Source: Telmatactis stephensoni (lineage: Eukaryota > Cnidaria > Anthozoa > Actiniaria > Isophelliidae). Taken from it: 64,000 bases of DNA. This document shows, piece after piece, positions 22,697 to 35,203 of this stretch (position 1 is its first letter; every line of letters begins with the position of its first letter). The notes under the pieces are model-generated. The model saw only the letters and a list, made by a program, of their open reading frames with translations. It did no database searches and had not been told where the DNA came from. The position numbers and the translations under genes are program-made. The stretch lies in assembly GCA_029948255.1 (NCBI GenBank), contig JALIZF010001504.1, forward strand, positions 1 through 64,000, written 5' to 3'.

Positions 22697-23730
22697 GATT
22701 TACCAGATCTTCGGGTTCTGTTAAGCTTTTAAGCGTGTTTCTCCCATATCTAGAGTATTTCAGTATCTCCTGTGAGTTCTTTTGTCATTCTAGTTTCACT
22801 TCTAGCCACAAAAAGACATTTTTTCAGCGAAAGTTGTTTTGTCTTTTATATTTCAGCCTTCTGATGTTATTTTACCCTACAAGGCCTGGCTACTAAGTTC
22901 GGAGATTCATCGGCTAGCCGATGGTTGAGCGATAACCTACCGAAGATTTCAGCGGAAATCGAAAAAGGGCAGATGAGAGCAGATGGACGTGAAATACCTG
23001 GACAGACACTTCACGAAGGCAGTTTAACAGAACAGAATAATGCTATCTGTAGATGATCAGTGATAAAATATGCTCAGTAACCAGTATAATCGGAAAATAT
23101 GGCCGGTAGCGAGTGGTCCGAGTGGATTTTTTTTGTCGGCTCTGAGTCACCGCGTGAAATAAGGACTAGCATAATGCTGCCGTTTCGAGCTATATTATCT
23201 CTTAGGCCTCCAACGAAGGATTAACGGTTCGAAACATCAAATATATCAGTTATAATACTATTTTGAGACAGTGTTTCAGATTTCCATTCATTTATACACA
23301 ATGTACTGTTTTAGCACTACATTTATTATCTTTCCTCCTTTCTTCCTCTGGAACTCTGTAAGTCATATATAGTTTGATAGTTTGATTTTCAGATGGTCAG
23401 AAGGAATTGGATGGACCTCTAGCTGAAAATCGGGACACCTATAAAGTCATTGTTTCTGAGTGAAGAAAGAACAAAGAAGAGTGGTCGTTCACAAATCTAA
23501 TAATAATAAAGTGGTTTATTGACATGTTATCACGTTGGAAACGAATTACAATATGTTTAACAAAATCTATAAAATCTTACACTAAAACTATGAAAAATAG
23601 GAAAATGATGAATAAACTAAGCGTAAAAGTGATAGATAAAAATTTAGGAGCGTTTAAAAGATGTGCAAGCCAGTCAGACGCAACCAATAATCTTTATCAT
23701 TGTCATCATTATCCGATCATCGGTCATCGA
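22697..23730. other. 5' flank of the SASH1-like gene
   Basis: Presumed promoter and 5' UTR. No repeat or reading frame that I trust. Confidence 0.4.
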
Positions 23731-23734
23731 GATT

Positions 23735-23893
23735 ATATCGGTTTCGTATGGGTGGGAAACTTACCGCGCCGTACCGCGCCGTACCGCGCCATGTCATTGC
23801 CAAAGTCAGTCTATAAGACAATCGACCGATTCCTGCCGTAACCGTGCCGTACTGTGACCGCGTGCTGCTTTCCCAGTCATACGAAATCTGCTG
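23735..23893. mobile_element. MITE family B copy
   Basis: TTTCGTATGGGTGGGAAAC ... CCGTGCCGTACTGTGACCG ... CAGTCATACGAAATCTGCT. Termini are complementary. Confidence 0.75.
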
Positions 23894-24429
23894 TCATTGT
23901 ATTCTGTCACGTGACATTATTTACAAAAGAAAAGACTCTTACGTTTTGCAGAATTCAATGTCTTTTCGCAGTATCACGTTCGTCAAAACATTCGATCAGT
24001 TAATTATAGCGGAGCTTTTCGCGGTGGGGAATCAACAAAGGGAGAAAACAATGCCCGCGCACCAAAAATATCCCACTGCTGGCCCGCTCGCCTTCGACCA
24101 TATTATAGGATTTCAGGCGTGAAAGGTTATTGTACTGTCATGTTGTCGCCCACACTTCTTAAGGTTCAAACATATCGTCGGCGTATGTCAGATAATCAAT
24201 TAGTTCAGACCATATTAGGCTCTTTATTCATGTTGAACCCAAACAATTATTACAGCACAGCTGGATATCGAGTCTACGACCATATGGGAACTAAGGTTAT
24301 TAATATACATGATAGCTTTTTCCGTCGCGTTAAGAAAAGTGAATAATTGATCGCAGAGAAACAGTAACAATTTACTAACTCAATCGTTATTTACCACATT
24401 TAGGTAATATAAAGGATACGCGTCGTATC

Positions 24430-24690
24430 TTTTCTTACAAAGTTGCGCACAGAATTACATAGCATGTCCACCCCCTGCAAAGTTGCGCGCAACACTAAGA
24501 GTTGCAGGAGTCGAGTCGAGTTCTTCTTCTGCAACATTGCGCACAATAAATTGTATCGTGTAAAAAATTGTCTGCGACTTTGCTTTGTATTTGTCATTAA
24601 AATTAAATTGAACTTGGCTTCGCTATCAAGCCACGTGCACACAACGTTCAAGGAAACGTTGCATCACGTGACACCCAAAACTACCTTCAA
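24430..24690. mobile_element. MITE family F (GCAAC-rich), degraded copy
   Basis: Internal GTTGCGCGCAACACTAAGAG, TTCTTCTTCTGCAACATTGC and CACGTGCACACAACG resemble the better copies at 46560-46657 and 57115-57366. Confidence 0.6.
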
Positions 24691-25573
24691 TTCTTGTGCG
24701 AAAGAAGCCAATTAACCTTTAATCTACACATGGAGCTTAGCTCCACTCTCAGGTAATGCATGTTTCGCGTAGCGTTGTAGGAAACGTTACATCGCTTGAT
24801 GACACGGGTGAAAATGCATTGCGCATACTCGAAAGTTATAAATAAAACCTTTGGAGGTTTAGTAAATCTTGAAAGTTAAGGCTGTCCGTGAAAAGTTAGT
24901 GCTTATATTTTCCTAAAACATTCCTTTAGTTGTTCTCTGTCCCTGGTCAAACAATACACGAGAAATTCGCATAATACACGACAGTTGAATCGACGGTACT
25001 TTTATTTGTAAACACGAACGCGTTTTCCCGCCGAATTTCCGAGCATGCGCAATGCATTTTTCACCCGTGTCTAGCTTGATACCTTTCAAACTATGATCTT
25101 TCGGGAAGCGTTGAAAAGTTTCACCGTGTGTCCAGGCTTAAGCTCTACTTGTTATAATAATCAGATTACAAGGAATAAACCCCAAGCGTGATGATGACGT
25201 TTTGACCCATCTCTATACCAGAATCCTTTTCGAGTAGCTTTTGTAAACTGTTGTGTTTGTATTTTCGAAGGAATATGAAAGGCTCTACGCTAGGGCTTAT
25301 TAAAGTGAGATTCAAAATTTCAAAGAATAATATTACAGGGGTTAGGATAGGCGCCTTGCGCTATTGGCGCTAAAAATACTTATTAGATGGCAGGAAGAAA
25401 AGGTAAGTTATGCTGAATCATTTTCTCTTCAGAAGAACTTAAATATGGAAACCATTTTACGAGGTGAATTTCAAAGTATTTTCGCGTGAGAAATCGCAAG
25501 GAATCAAATGGCACACTGCCGCTGTGAAAAATAGACGACATACACCATACTGGACAAATATTATTTCCTATGA

Positions 25574-25823
25574 ATAGATGACTTTCAAAAATGTCGGCCT
25601 AGTACATGAGAACGAGGCCACAAAGGCCTTGTTACCAGAAAATCAGCATGGCGACGCTTTTATTGCTATCAAAGACGATGTGTTCCTCTTCCTTTTGAAA
25701 TACCTATTTTCTGTGCATTTTACAGGATATACTTCAGACTCATTTGATGCCATAATAATTTTGGAGGCCTTTCTGGCCTCGTTCTCGTGAACAATGAGGC
25801 TACCATTTTTGAAAGTCGTCTAT
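25574..25823. mobile_element. MITE family A, copy 2
   Basis: 250 bp, termini ATAGATGACTTTCAAAAATG and complement. Same body as 942-1189. Confidence 0.85.
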
Positions 25824-26020
25824 GGCCCAAATTTTCAAAAATGGCCCTTATAACAGCTAAAATCATGCATCGCAACTGTATTTTTTCTAACTTTGGTTAG
25901 AAATTGTCTTTTCTGATCCGTCGATCATACTTGGAAGTGGTTATTTCAGATTAAGCAACGATTGAAAAAATTCACATAAGCTCCGCCACCAAGGATCAGA
26001 AAAGCCAAAAATCCCAAAGG

Positions 26021-26160
26021 CCAGTACACACGAGGGAGCTTGCTCCCGCAACACGCTCCCGCAACACGCTCCCGCAGCACGCTCCCGTAACACGCTCCCG
26101 CAACACGCTCCCGCAGCACGCTCCTGGAGCAAAGCTCCCTCAATCCCATGTGTACCAACG
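26021..26160. repeat. 13-bp tandem repeat inside an inverted-repeat element
   Basis: Seven or so CGCTCCCGCAACA units between GTACACACGAGGGAGC and GCTCCCTCAATCCCATGTGT. Confidence 0.8.
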
Positions 26161-26388
26161 ATTTCACGCAAAAAATTGTTGCGCAATAATCACCGGTTGA
26201 TACCAGCTATCCTTTTCGGTTAGCTGATCGGTTTTATCAGGGTAAACAAAGTTATTATTATTATTATTATTATAAGTTTTGCTCCCTGCTCACGCTCCCT
26301 GACTTGAAATTGGGAAAAAATATGGGTCGCGACGCAATGATTTTTGCCGAAAGTTTTGGATTGGGACTTGTTTTGGTCTATCCTAACC

Positions 26389-29300
26389 CTAGCTCATGAC
26401 ATTGCAATAAATTTCTCCATTGATGGACCCACGGCAGGCAGGACAGCGACGATTGCCGTTTTTGACTTTGCCTATACACTCTCTACAGTACAGCATGTGA
26501 GTACATGGCATAATGATGCAATCGCGTTCACGTTCAAAGCATATTTGACACTGAAGGGCTGACTCCTTGCTATCAAGTTGCTTCTGTATTTGTTTGACAG
26601 TGTCTTCGAGTTCCTTGATCTTTATTTTATAACTGAAAAAAGAAAAACGTATAGATTTAGAAAAACGTGATGAGACGCAAGAACGTCAATATACCACATT
26701 TGTTAATTCATTGCGTGACCAAAACAGTTTTCGTTTGACTGTGCAAATGTCAGCGTTACGGCACGGTTGCCACAGGAATTTCGAATGTTGTTATAGACAA
26801 TGCGGCACTGATACGGTCACATTCGTTAATTCATTGCGTGACCAAAGCAGTTTTCGTTTGACTGTGCAAATGTCAGCTTTAACGTACGGTTGCCACAGGA
26901 ATTTCGAATGTTGTTATAGACATTGCGGCACTGATACGGTCACGTTACGGCGCGGTGAAGTTTCAGTACACATAAAAATTGCTCTACTGTGACAGCGTCG
27001 CGACGCCACGTTCAGAAAACCATTTCACTATTTCCTTTCTTTGGAACGTCGAAGTTATCGACGGTTATTTGCATTATTTGACAGCGCACCTTCATTGCTT
27101 TTGCTGATCAACCTAATAAATTGATGATTTAATACAGCATCGTTTAGCAATTATATAATATTTGGGTTTTTACGCGAGCTGATTGGTCGAGAACCGTGTG
27201 TGATTACAGTACACACGCATAGATGACGTCATTGAACCTTCTGCGTGCTCTGATTGGTTGAAATATTTTGGAGAATAATATACAAAAAACTGTGGTTCTG
27301 TACTCTAATAGATGGATATGTCAGGAGGCTAGAAAAGTACAAATTTCTAACTTAGGAAAAGAACTAAGTTCATCTTTAGTTTCCTTGACAACCACTTGTC
27401 CTTGAGAACTTTTTAATTAAAAGAACAAAAGCAATTAAGCTGTTGACCTTGTAAAACACCTCAGGTCAATAGGCCGGTAGTTGGATCTTGTTGATCGGAA
27501 CTGGAAAGGTTTAGTTTAATTACTCGAAGGACTAGAGTTGGACTTGGTACTGCACCTGTCAGCAAAACCGGTTCTAAATGTAGTTTTGACGCAAGCGCAG
27601 AAGATGAATATCTGCCTGTAAATCTAAGATAGCGTCATTCATTAGTTTTGTTTACCAACAGACTTTGAGTCAAGAAAAGTATACTTGTTCTCGAATAAGA
27701 CTTTAGTTTTTATATCTCAGTCTATTTTGACTTGAATATACAAGCGATTGCCATCGACGCTTTGTTAAGTTAATCCTTTTTACAAAGAGTTATTGTAGGA
27801 TTAAGGTTATTGAGTCAATAACCCTTGACCAGGTCAGAATCATGAATATTTAATGAGTCTTCAGCAGAACTCACTACAACCAGTTGAGTGGGTTATGCTA
27901 ATGAACTTGTATAAATAAGGCTAGATACTAGCTTAGATAGAACACACAGTTTGACTCCAAAGCTGTAACTAGTAAGAACTGAACGACGAATAAAGATCCT
28001 TGTACGCTCTACCTTGGTGGAATTAATTGACTGAGTTCACCCTCATAACAGATAGAAGACGTCAAAATGTGGCGAGAACAACAGTTACCCAATTCGACTT
28101 AATCTCGTGGCATACGTTTTTGTTCTCACCACATTTTGACGTCATCTGTGCATCTATTAAATTACAGACGCACGAAAAAATGGGATCTATTTGTTAAACA
28201 AAAGTGAACATATGAACGAACGAAAGAATAAAAGCAATCGCATTATGTCCATTTACCTGTCTGTCAAATTCTTTATTTCCAAATCACGTTCCTCAATTTT
28301 ACTCTTCTTCGAATTCAACGATTTCCTGAAATCATTTTTAAGCTTTTTGACTTTCTCATCGTGCAAGTCTTTCAGCTGCTGCTGACTTGTAGCCATCTCT
28401 GAAGTCATTGCGTCTAAAGCGTCTTTTAGTTTAGAGTTTGACTGTAGCAATGATGCCTTCTCTTCATAAAGTGTTTGGTATCTTAGTCTTAGAATACTGT
28501 AGTCTCGTGCATTGTCGTTATGAGATGTTTTGCTGGCATTTGAAGGTAATTGAAGAACTCTTAAGACTTGAAAAAACAAAATAAAAAGAGGGTCAGAACT
28601 AACTTGAACAGTTAAGGTGGCTCGCAGTAGTTTCCCAATGATGTTACCTTGGCAAAGATAAACAAATAGCTGATATATTGTTATTTGCACTGTTGTGCTT
28701 CAATGCTATCCACTAGTTTGTAAAAAATAGTGCAATTAGACAATGCATGTTAAATTTTATTTCACGGATAATGCACAGGGAGCCCGGCTTTTAAGAGTCG
28801 TACGTAAATGAACGAATAAATCAATTAGTATTTTGGGTTTCCTGTGTTGAGATTTGAAACGAGACGCTAATAATGGAGAGTTTCCGGTAATTGTAACTGC
28901 CAGTAACCTGATAGGAGATTACATGGGGTAACTTGAGAGCAGTTTGAAATTCAAATCTAACGTATCAGTGTAACGCACTCTCTTAGTAACAGTCAATTAT
29001 TGTGATATATGGCGTGCACTCTAATATTTCTCTCTCTCCCTAAGGTGTTCAGGGATGTGCAAATTACCTTGTCCTTTAGCATACTCTCTACACTCCACTG
29101 TTCCATTAGGCCACGTGAACATGCCACACCCATCTGGTTCATTTTCGTCCCAGATCCCCTCGAATGAAGAGCCATCAGGATATGTCATTGTACCCACACC
29201 AGACATTAAATCATACTGCCATTCACCATTATATGCAGAACTTGATGCGAAAACCAAACTACCATGTCCGTGCCTAACATAAAGTAGACAGTTAAAGGCC

Positions 29301-32300
29301 CACTTGGATGAAAATCGATGAAAATTGGAAACTGTTTATTTCTATCTGAAGATGAACATAGCTGAATAACCAGCTACCCTCTGCCCAAAAATCTGCATTT
29401 CAAACTTATTATCAATGAGAAATTTTGATATAAAGTCTAAAAGAACAATAGGGTTGAATAAATGACGTCATTTACCCACAACTTAAATGCTAAAATACTT
29501 GACAATTTCTATTCGTCTCGTTTGAGGAGTCGTACATATAGGTTTTACTAAGTAGTCAAGACATTTCCAATTTTCATCGATTTTCATCCAAGTGGGCCTT
29601 TAACGACCACTAATGAGCTTTTATCAGGTATTTTGAAATTAAAAAATAAGAAAAATGATTACCATAGCTGGGAAGACCATGATAAAATTAGCAAAACAGT
29701 GAAGTTTGAAGGAAGTAAATTAAAAACTGGCGAAAAGTGTGAATTTTGTAAGAGAACCTTTGCTGGTAGGTATCTCTTCCCTACCAACGAATGTTTTCAT
29801 ACAATACTTGTCTTTGATGTAAACTCTAATTGCGGGCTACGCCCCACCCCACCCCGCAAAAGCACCTTCACGTCTAGAGGTAATCTCATGATCACGTCGA
29901 AGCGGCTGGGATCCGGACACCCCCTCCCCGATGGCAATCCCCTCCGTTTGAGCGAATGCATTAAAAAACGGTCAAAGACTTTTACCTCATATTGTTCCAC
30001 CAATAACCATGGTACATACCAAACTGATTCTTACTAGCACTTAGTTCTTGTCCAGAAAAGATAAATGCCTTTCCAAAGCCCCATCTTTTACCTGTGAAAG
30101 AGATAACCAGATATTGCTCAGCACATCATGTCCTCACTTATCAAACAAATTCTGTTCTTGCAACAACATCCACTGGCAAAGACCATAATACCGAGAGAGC
30201 GAAACTCGGTATTGATGTCTGAGCGATGTTCGTGGCAATTAAGGCTATTTTTAGTAATTTCGCCATTGCGCGCGCAAGGCTCTTACACAATAGAATTCAA
30301 ATGCCGAAAGCAAACGATCCCGTCCGCTCGCACGTCAAAAATCAAATTCTATTGTTTGAGAGCCTTGCGCCCGCGATGGCGAAGTTACCAAAAATAGCCT
30401 TAGCCGCCACGAACATCGCACAGACTTCAATACTGAGTTTCGCTCTCTTAGTATTATGGTCTCTTGCCACTGGTAAACAACCGAGTACAACGCGTCAGCT
30501 CAGTAACAGGGCGTGGCGGGAACCCAAGCTAGAAATTACAGAATAGGTGATATTTCCATATTTACAGCATATGTATATTTAGCGTCGGTAGTTCCTTCAG
30601 TTGAACGCTGGTCTCCCAGGAAGCCGACGGTGCGCTTTTTACCCCCCTCTTTTCATAAGTACTCCGTTTTAAGGGCATTTAAAGCTAATTAAAGCTGCAA
30701 TGAATGGAAAGAAGTGGAAACAAGTGTGGTGACTGGGAAATGAACTCGGAAATGTGGTGAGAACAACAGTGGTGCGAACAACAGTTACGCCACTCGACTT
30801 CGTCTCAGGGCGTTTTTTTCTTCCTTACCACATCTTGCGTCATCTGTGCATCTATTAAAGTACAGACGCACGGAAGAATGGACTCTATTTGTTTTAATAA
30901 TATCATTTAATATCGAGCTTGGGCTCCCTGTGCCCTCTCTTCTTACCTCTTTTCCACTGTCCATCGTATATAAGATTCCCAGAAAGACTAACAAGTCGTC
31001 CTTTACCGTGTGGTAAGTAATAGGAAAAAGGATGAGGACTAAATAGGCGATCAGTACCACAGGAATACCGAAGGTCTGAAGAATACGGGTTGACGAGATG
31101 AACACAAACAAGGGATTGGACAAACGACGTGCAATTCATAAGAGATCGACTTTCGATTAGTTGGTCGTCTTTGGCTTCCAGGTCAATCTGCTTAAAATGC
31201 TTTTGACTAAGGAAGGAATCTGGAAGAGGAAAAAAATTACGAAAAAATATATCTTATGATATTGAAGATGTTTTCGGTTGGCACCACTGTACCCAACGTC
31301 ACAATTCTCTTTCTTTTTCTCTCCTCTTCCCTTCCTCTCTTTCCCTTCTCTTCCCTTCCCTTCTCTGCTCTGCTCTGCTCTGCTCTGCTCTGCTCTGCTC
31401 TGCTCTGCTCTGCTCTGCTCTGCTCTGCTCTGCTCTGCTCTGCTCGTCACTTTTTCTTTCCTTCTCAGAGTCCGTTTAAATGTAGGTAGGGCTATAACTC
31501 AGGCTACCGCTTTGGTTCTTTGCGTCGCAAGAAAAACCAACACAAAACAGTTAGCCCTAGTGCTCGGGACACTTAATGTAAACAGGCTCCAAAACAGCTC
31601 TTTCTATGACACAGGTAGCCCTAGTAACGTTCAATGGGCGTCTTAATTTTAGAATATTTGTATAGATATCAATTATTTGTGTATACATTTAGTTACTAAT
31701 ATTTGTTAACTGATGTTTTAACCGTGTTTTAAATATTTTTTTTTTTTACCATCTTATCAGTTCAAGTATAACAATGAGAAAGTTATTTTCAAAAGTGAAA
31801 GTTACCTTCATCACTCGAGCCTAGTTCTTCAGTATCCTCACTGACCTCGTCCAATACCACACTCAAACTATGATTCAAACCAACTTGAATATCAAAGCAC
31901 TTCAATAAGCCTTCGACAAGTAACACCAGTGATTCTTGTAGGACAGTCACTGATTCATTCGAGCTTTGATCGTTTTTTTCATGCTTGTTATTGGCTTCTA
32001 GCTTTCTGAGATCGAAAACTAAAGACTCGATCAGTGAACTTTGGACCACATAGCAGTTTTGCTTGACTTGGTAAAGTTTGTGATAGAGTTCTATTATCGT
32101 TGAATTCGTTGTGTTTAGACTTTGCTCTTCCTGATCATTTCGTTCAAATTTCTTCGGAAAATTCTCTGCTGTAACAAGTCCAGAATCTGCCGAAGCTACA
32201 ATCTCTGCAATTTCTCCATTTAAATCTTCAGTAGCTTTTTCTGTATCCACAGCTGCTGATTTTCCCTTGAACTTGGTCCCTCCGTTTTCCATTAATGGTG

Positions 32301-34556
32301 AAAGTGGTTGTTTAGAACTTTCACCAAGATCGGTGACTTTGTGTTTTGTTGAGGCTTGAGCAAAGGCACTTTGTTCGTCAGCTTCGGTAACTTGCGAAGT
32401 AGTGTTGGGCGTTTTCCCAGTTTTGGACACCTTAACCGCAACTGGACTTGTTGCTGGCTTGCTAATATTCGATATAAGATTCTTTTTTTCAAATGATTTA
32501 GAAAATCCATCATCTACTAGAGAGTTTAGTCCAAAAACTACATGTGGAGAGGGAACTGGCTTCGCAACACTCGATTCTGCCTTGCTACTGCTAGTGTTAA
32601 TGGTTAGCGGTGTCGTAGAAGAGATAGGATTTGTCAGAGAGAAAGTTAGTGTAGGCTGAGTTGGCCCAAGAGTGGCTGATGCACATGCAGAGAAACTGGA
32701 AGGCTTAGTTGATGAAATACTCTCTGTAAAGGGCGTCGGCTGAGCAGAAGACGAGGTAGTAGAAACTACTGAAACATCTGGTGCTGTGCTGATAGATTTT
32801 CCTTCAGTCTTTCCAATTGCCACTGAAGTTGGATGATAAAACGAAGGTGATTTCCAAGAGGACGTCGGAGCCGTCATATTGGTTGAAATTTTACCTTGCG
32901 AAGCAGATTGCCAAAGAACACTCGATTTAACGCGTGGGTCTTCAGTGCTTTCCGTACGCCAGCGTCTCCGAACTTTTCGCACTTTATTTTTCCATTCTCT
33001 TCCTTTCAGTTCGCTTATTTTCGACAAATTGTCCTCCTTTTCTAAAGAGGAAGAAAAAAACTCGTTACAATATCTGTGGTTCTGCCTTCAAATAAAATTA
33101 TATATTCAGACTGAATGCTACTCAATAAAGGATTTCAGGAAGTGCTTGGTAAGGTGTCAGGAAGTGGTTGGTAAGATGTCAGCAAGTAGTTGGTAAGGTG
33201 TTATTAAGTGGTTGGTAACGTGTCAGTAAGTGACTGGTAAGGTGTCAGTAAGTAATTGGTAAAAAATGTGTTAGTAAATGATTGGTAAGGTGTTAGGAAG
33301 TGGTTGGTAAGGTGTTAGGAAGTGGTTGGTAAGCTGTCAGGAAGTGGTTGGTAAGGTGTCAGTAAGTGATTGGTAATGTGTCAGTAAATGATTGGCAAGG
33401 TGTTAGCAAGTGGTTGGTAAAATGTCAGTAAATGGTGGTAAGGTGTCAGTGAGTGGTTGATAAGGTGTCAGTGAGTGGTTGGTAGGTTGTCAATAAGTGG
33501 CTGGTATGGTGTCAGTAAATGGTAAGTAAGCTGTCAGCAGAAATGGCTGGTAAGTTCATAAGGTGTCAGTAAGTTGGTAAAGTGTCAGCAAGTGTTAATT
33601 GCTAAATTGTGAGAAAGTTGTTGGTAAGGTATCAGTAAGTGTTTGCTAAGGTATCAACAAGTGGTTGGAAAGATGTCAGAAAGAGTTTGGTAGGTTGTAA
33701 ATAAGTGGTTAAGCTGTTTGCAGAAATAGATGATAAGGTAATCAGTAAGCAAATGGTGAGGTATCAGTATGTGGTTGCTAAGGTGTCAGTAGTATGTTGC
33801 CAAGGTGTCAGCAAGTGGTGGATAAGGTGTTGGTGAGTGGTTGGTGAGGATTCCTGTGTAAGGATTTGGGAGTGAGGGACTGGGGAAGAGGGGACCCACA
33901 TCTCTACACAGGAACTCCAGCTACGCAGGCTACAATATGATGTGATGCGGTGATGTGATGTGAGTCTGCATAAGCAGCTTGTGCTTTAATGCTTGCATTG
34001 CTAGTATGAACCAGGCTTACAGCTCAAAGCTCAAAACTGTGACCAGTATTAATATATTCGCATATTTTTGTCTCGCCCTCCTCCAATTAGCTCTTAGATA
34101 AGAAATAAGATAAGAGAGTCCTCGGATGCTGATTGGATGGTTGGTCTTTCAAAAGAATGCAAATATATTATTGCTGGGGTGCATGTGACGTCACGGCAGC
34201 CATCTTGGTTGACCTTCAACAAAAGATTTCTCATTAGCGTTTATTGTTTGGTCAACCAACATGGCTACCGCTTCATTGTCTTTGGATTCCCAAAGGTATG
34301 GATGCACCCCAGCAATAGCTGGTCATACTTTTGGGCTTTGTGCTGTAAATGATTACAACCCTTGTTACTGTGCTATTATATATTATTTACCTGCACGTTT
34401 ATTATTATCAACATTATGATATAACACTAATTGACCAGTGTATATCATTTCTTCACTTTCGTCTCCCAAACTAACGTTAAGATTTTTACATTCATACACT
34501 GGTCCTAAAGGACCCATCTTGTCTGTTTTAATTTCAGTGATATTTGCAGCTTTCAT
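26389..34556 (-). CDS. MORN-repeat, coiled-coil, C3HC4 RING protein; probable E3 ubiquitin ligase (7 exons)
   Basis: Coding exons, high to low: 34556-34391, 33041-31806, 31219-30947, 30091-30020, 29273-29068, 28566-28257, 26632-26389. Exon 2 encodes about 412 residues: a basic start, then Ser/Thr/Pro-rich low complexity, then an acidic end. Exons 3-5 carry MORN-type repeats ([66 protein letters not shown]), known to form membrane- or protein-binding hairpins. Exon 6 is Glu/Lys/Gln-rich coiled coil. Exon 7 ends in a C3HC4 RING ([20 protein letters not shown]), so ubiquitin transfer is the inferred activity. All junctions keep phase except exon 4 to 5, which is out of frame by one base. The summed length, 2507 nt, is one short of a multiple of three, so I suspect a single-base indel, a missed micro-exon or a disabled allele. 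I know no named vertebrate orthologue with this layout. Confidence 0.75.
26695..26975. mobile_element. MITE family B, copy with internal 123-bp duplication
   Basis: Two direct copies of a 123-bp block (TTCATTGCGTGACC ... GCCACAGGAATTTCGAATGT). The sequence is the complement of the family B body seen at 45862-46040. Confidence 0.7.
27165..28190. mobile_element. Foldback family C, copy 2, split by a solo LTR
   Basis: Left half 27165-27314 matches 5270-5440. Right half 28055-28190 matches 5455-5580 and 30740-30890. A 732-bp LTR lies between. Confidence 0.8.
27319..28050 (+). mobile_element. Solo LTR (732 bp)
   Basis: Begins TGTCAGGAGG and ends CCCTCATAACA, flanked by the 4-bp duplication GATA (27315-27318, 28051-28054). 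Contains TATAAATAAGG near 27911 and AATAAAG near 27990, the usual promoter and poly(A) parts of an LTR. No internal retroelement genes adjoin. Confidence 0.8.
29293..29602. mobile_element. 310-bp MITE with long terminal inverted repeats
   Basis: Ends TTAAAGGCCCACTTGGATGA and its complement, about 36 bp of pairing; contains one TGACGTCA. Lies in intron 4 of the MORN/RING gene, directly beside exon 5. Confidence 0.9.
30170..30476. mobile_element. MITE family D, copy 2
   Basis: Ends CCACTGGCAAAGACCATAAT and near-complement. Body matches 15801-16098. Intron 3 of the MORN/RING gene. Confidence 0.85.
30740..30890. mobile_element. Foldback family C, copy 3 (half element)
   Basis: GGTGAGAACAACAG...CACTCGACTTCG...CATCTGTGCATCTATT...CAGACGCACGG, equal to the right half of the 5255-5580 element. 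Confidence 0.75.
31363..31445 (+). repeat. (TCTGC)n pentanucleotide microsatellite
   Basis: About 16 perfect units after a CCTTC-rich run, in intron 2 of the MORN/RING gene. Confidence 0.95.
33130..33845 (+). repeat. Degenerate minisatellite, about 22-bp unit, 30 or so copies
   Basis: GGTAAGGTGTCAGTAAGTGG variants run for 700 bp in intron 1 of the MORN/RING gene, ending 90 bp from exon 2. Confidence 0.95.
34164..34320. repeat. 157-bp foldback element
   Basis: ATTGCTGGGGTGCATGTGAC ... GGATGCACCCCAGCAAT with inner GGTTGACC/GGTCAACC arms; includes GTGACGTCAC. Confidence 0.85.
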
Positions 34557-35203
34557 TTTGAAATCAATTCAACCTGAAATAAAAAGCAAGCATTATTAAT
34601 TGTGGGTCTCTTAATAACCCATTAATCACAGATAGCTCAAGCCCAAGTTTGATCTGAATGAGAACCAATTAGTCCAGATCCCACACCCATTTTTAACCTA
34701 CTACGGTAATGGTCAGGTTGTGGGGTAACACTAGTCTAAAAGAACGTTTGTGCATGGCATCTGTTAGCTAAAGACAGATGGCCACCATTGTCATTGCTGA
34801 CATTCTAAAAGTGATATCATGATATCATAGTATAGCCACATGATGAACTAATGTGATTTCTTGGTCATCTTATGTGGTGGCACTGCATATGCTAAATCTT
34901 GCTCATAAAAAAGGCCTAGATACACAATCACTTCCTGTAATATTTACTACAACATCGCAAGTAACACTGTGTGTAAACTCCTGCATTATTGTATGCAAAT
35001 ATATATATTGTATGCAATATAATTGCAGAAAATATTGCAGAATTAGTAACTCAAACCAAAACCTGCAACTGTTGAGCTCAACATTGTGTGCAATAGTTAC
35101 AGGGTGACACATATAAATGCAATACTTGTGCACAATGATGCAGGAAATATTGGATGTGTCTTGCCATAATTAATATCACCATGTATCATCAAAACCTAAA
35201 CGC

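Noticed and set aside
24119..24346. 75-codon ORF that looks protein-like
   Set aside because: No family resemblance, no splice or promoter context, and short for this AT content.
32292..32659. ORFs inside exon 2 of the MORN/RING gene
   Set aside because: Alternative frames of a long low-complexity coding exon.
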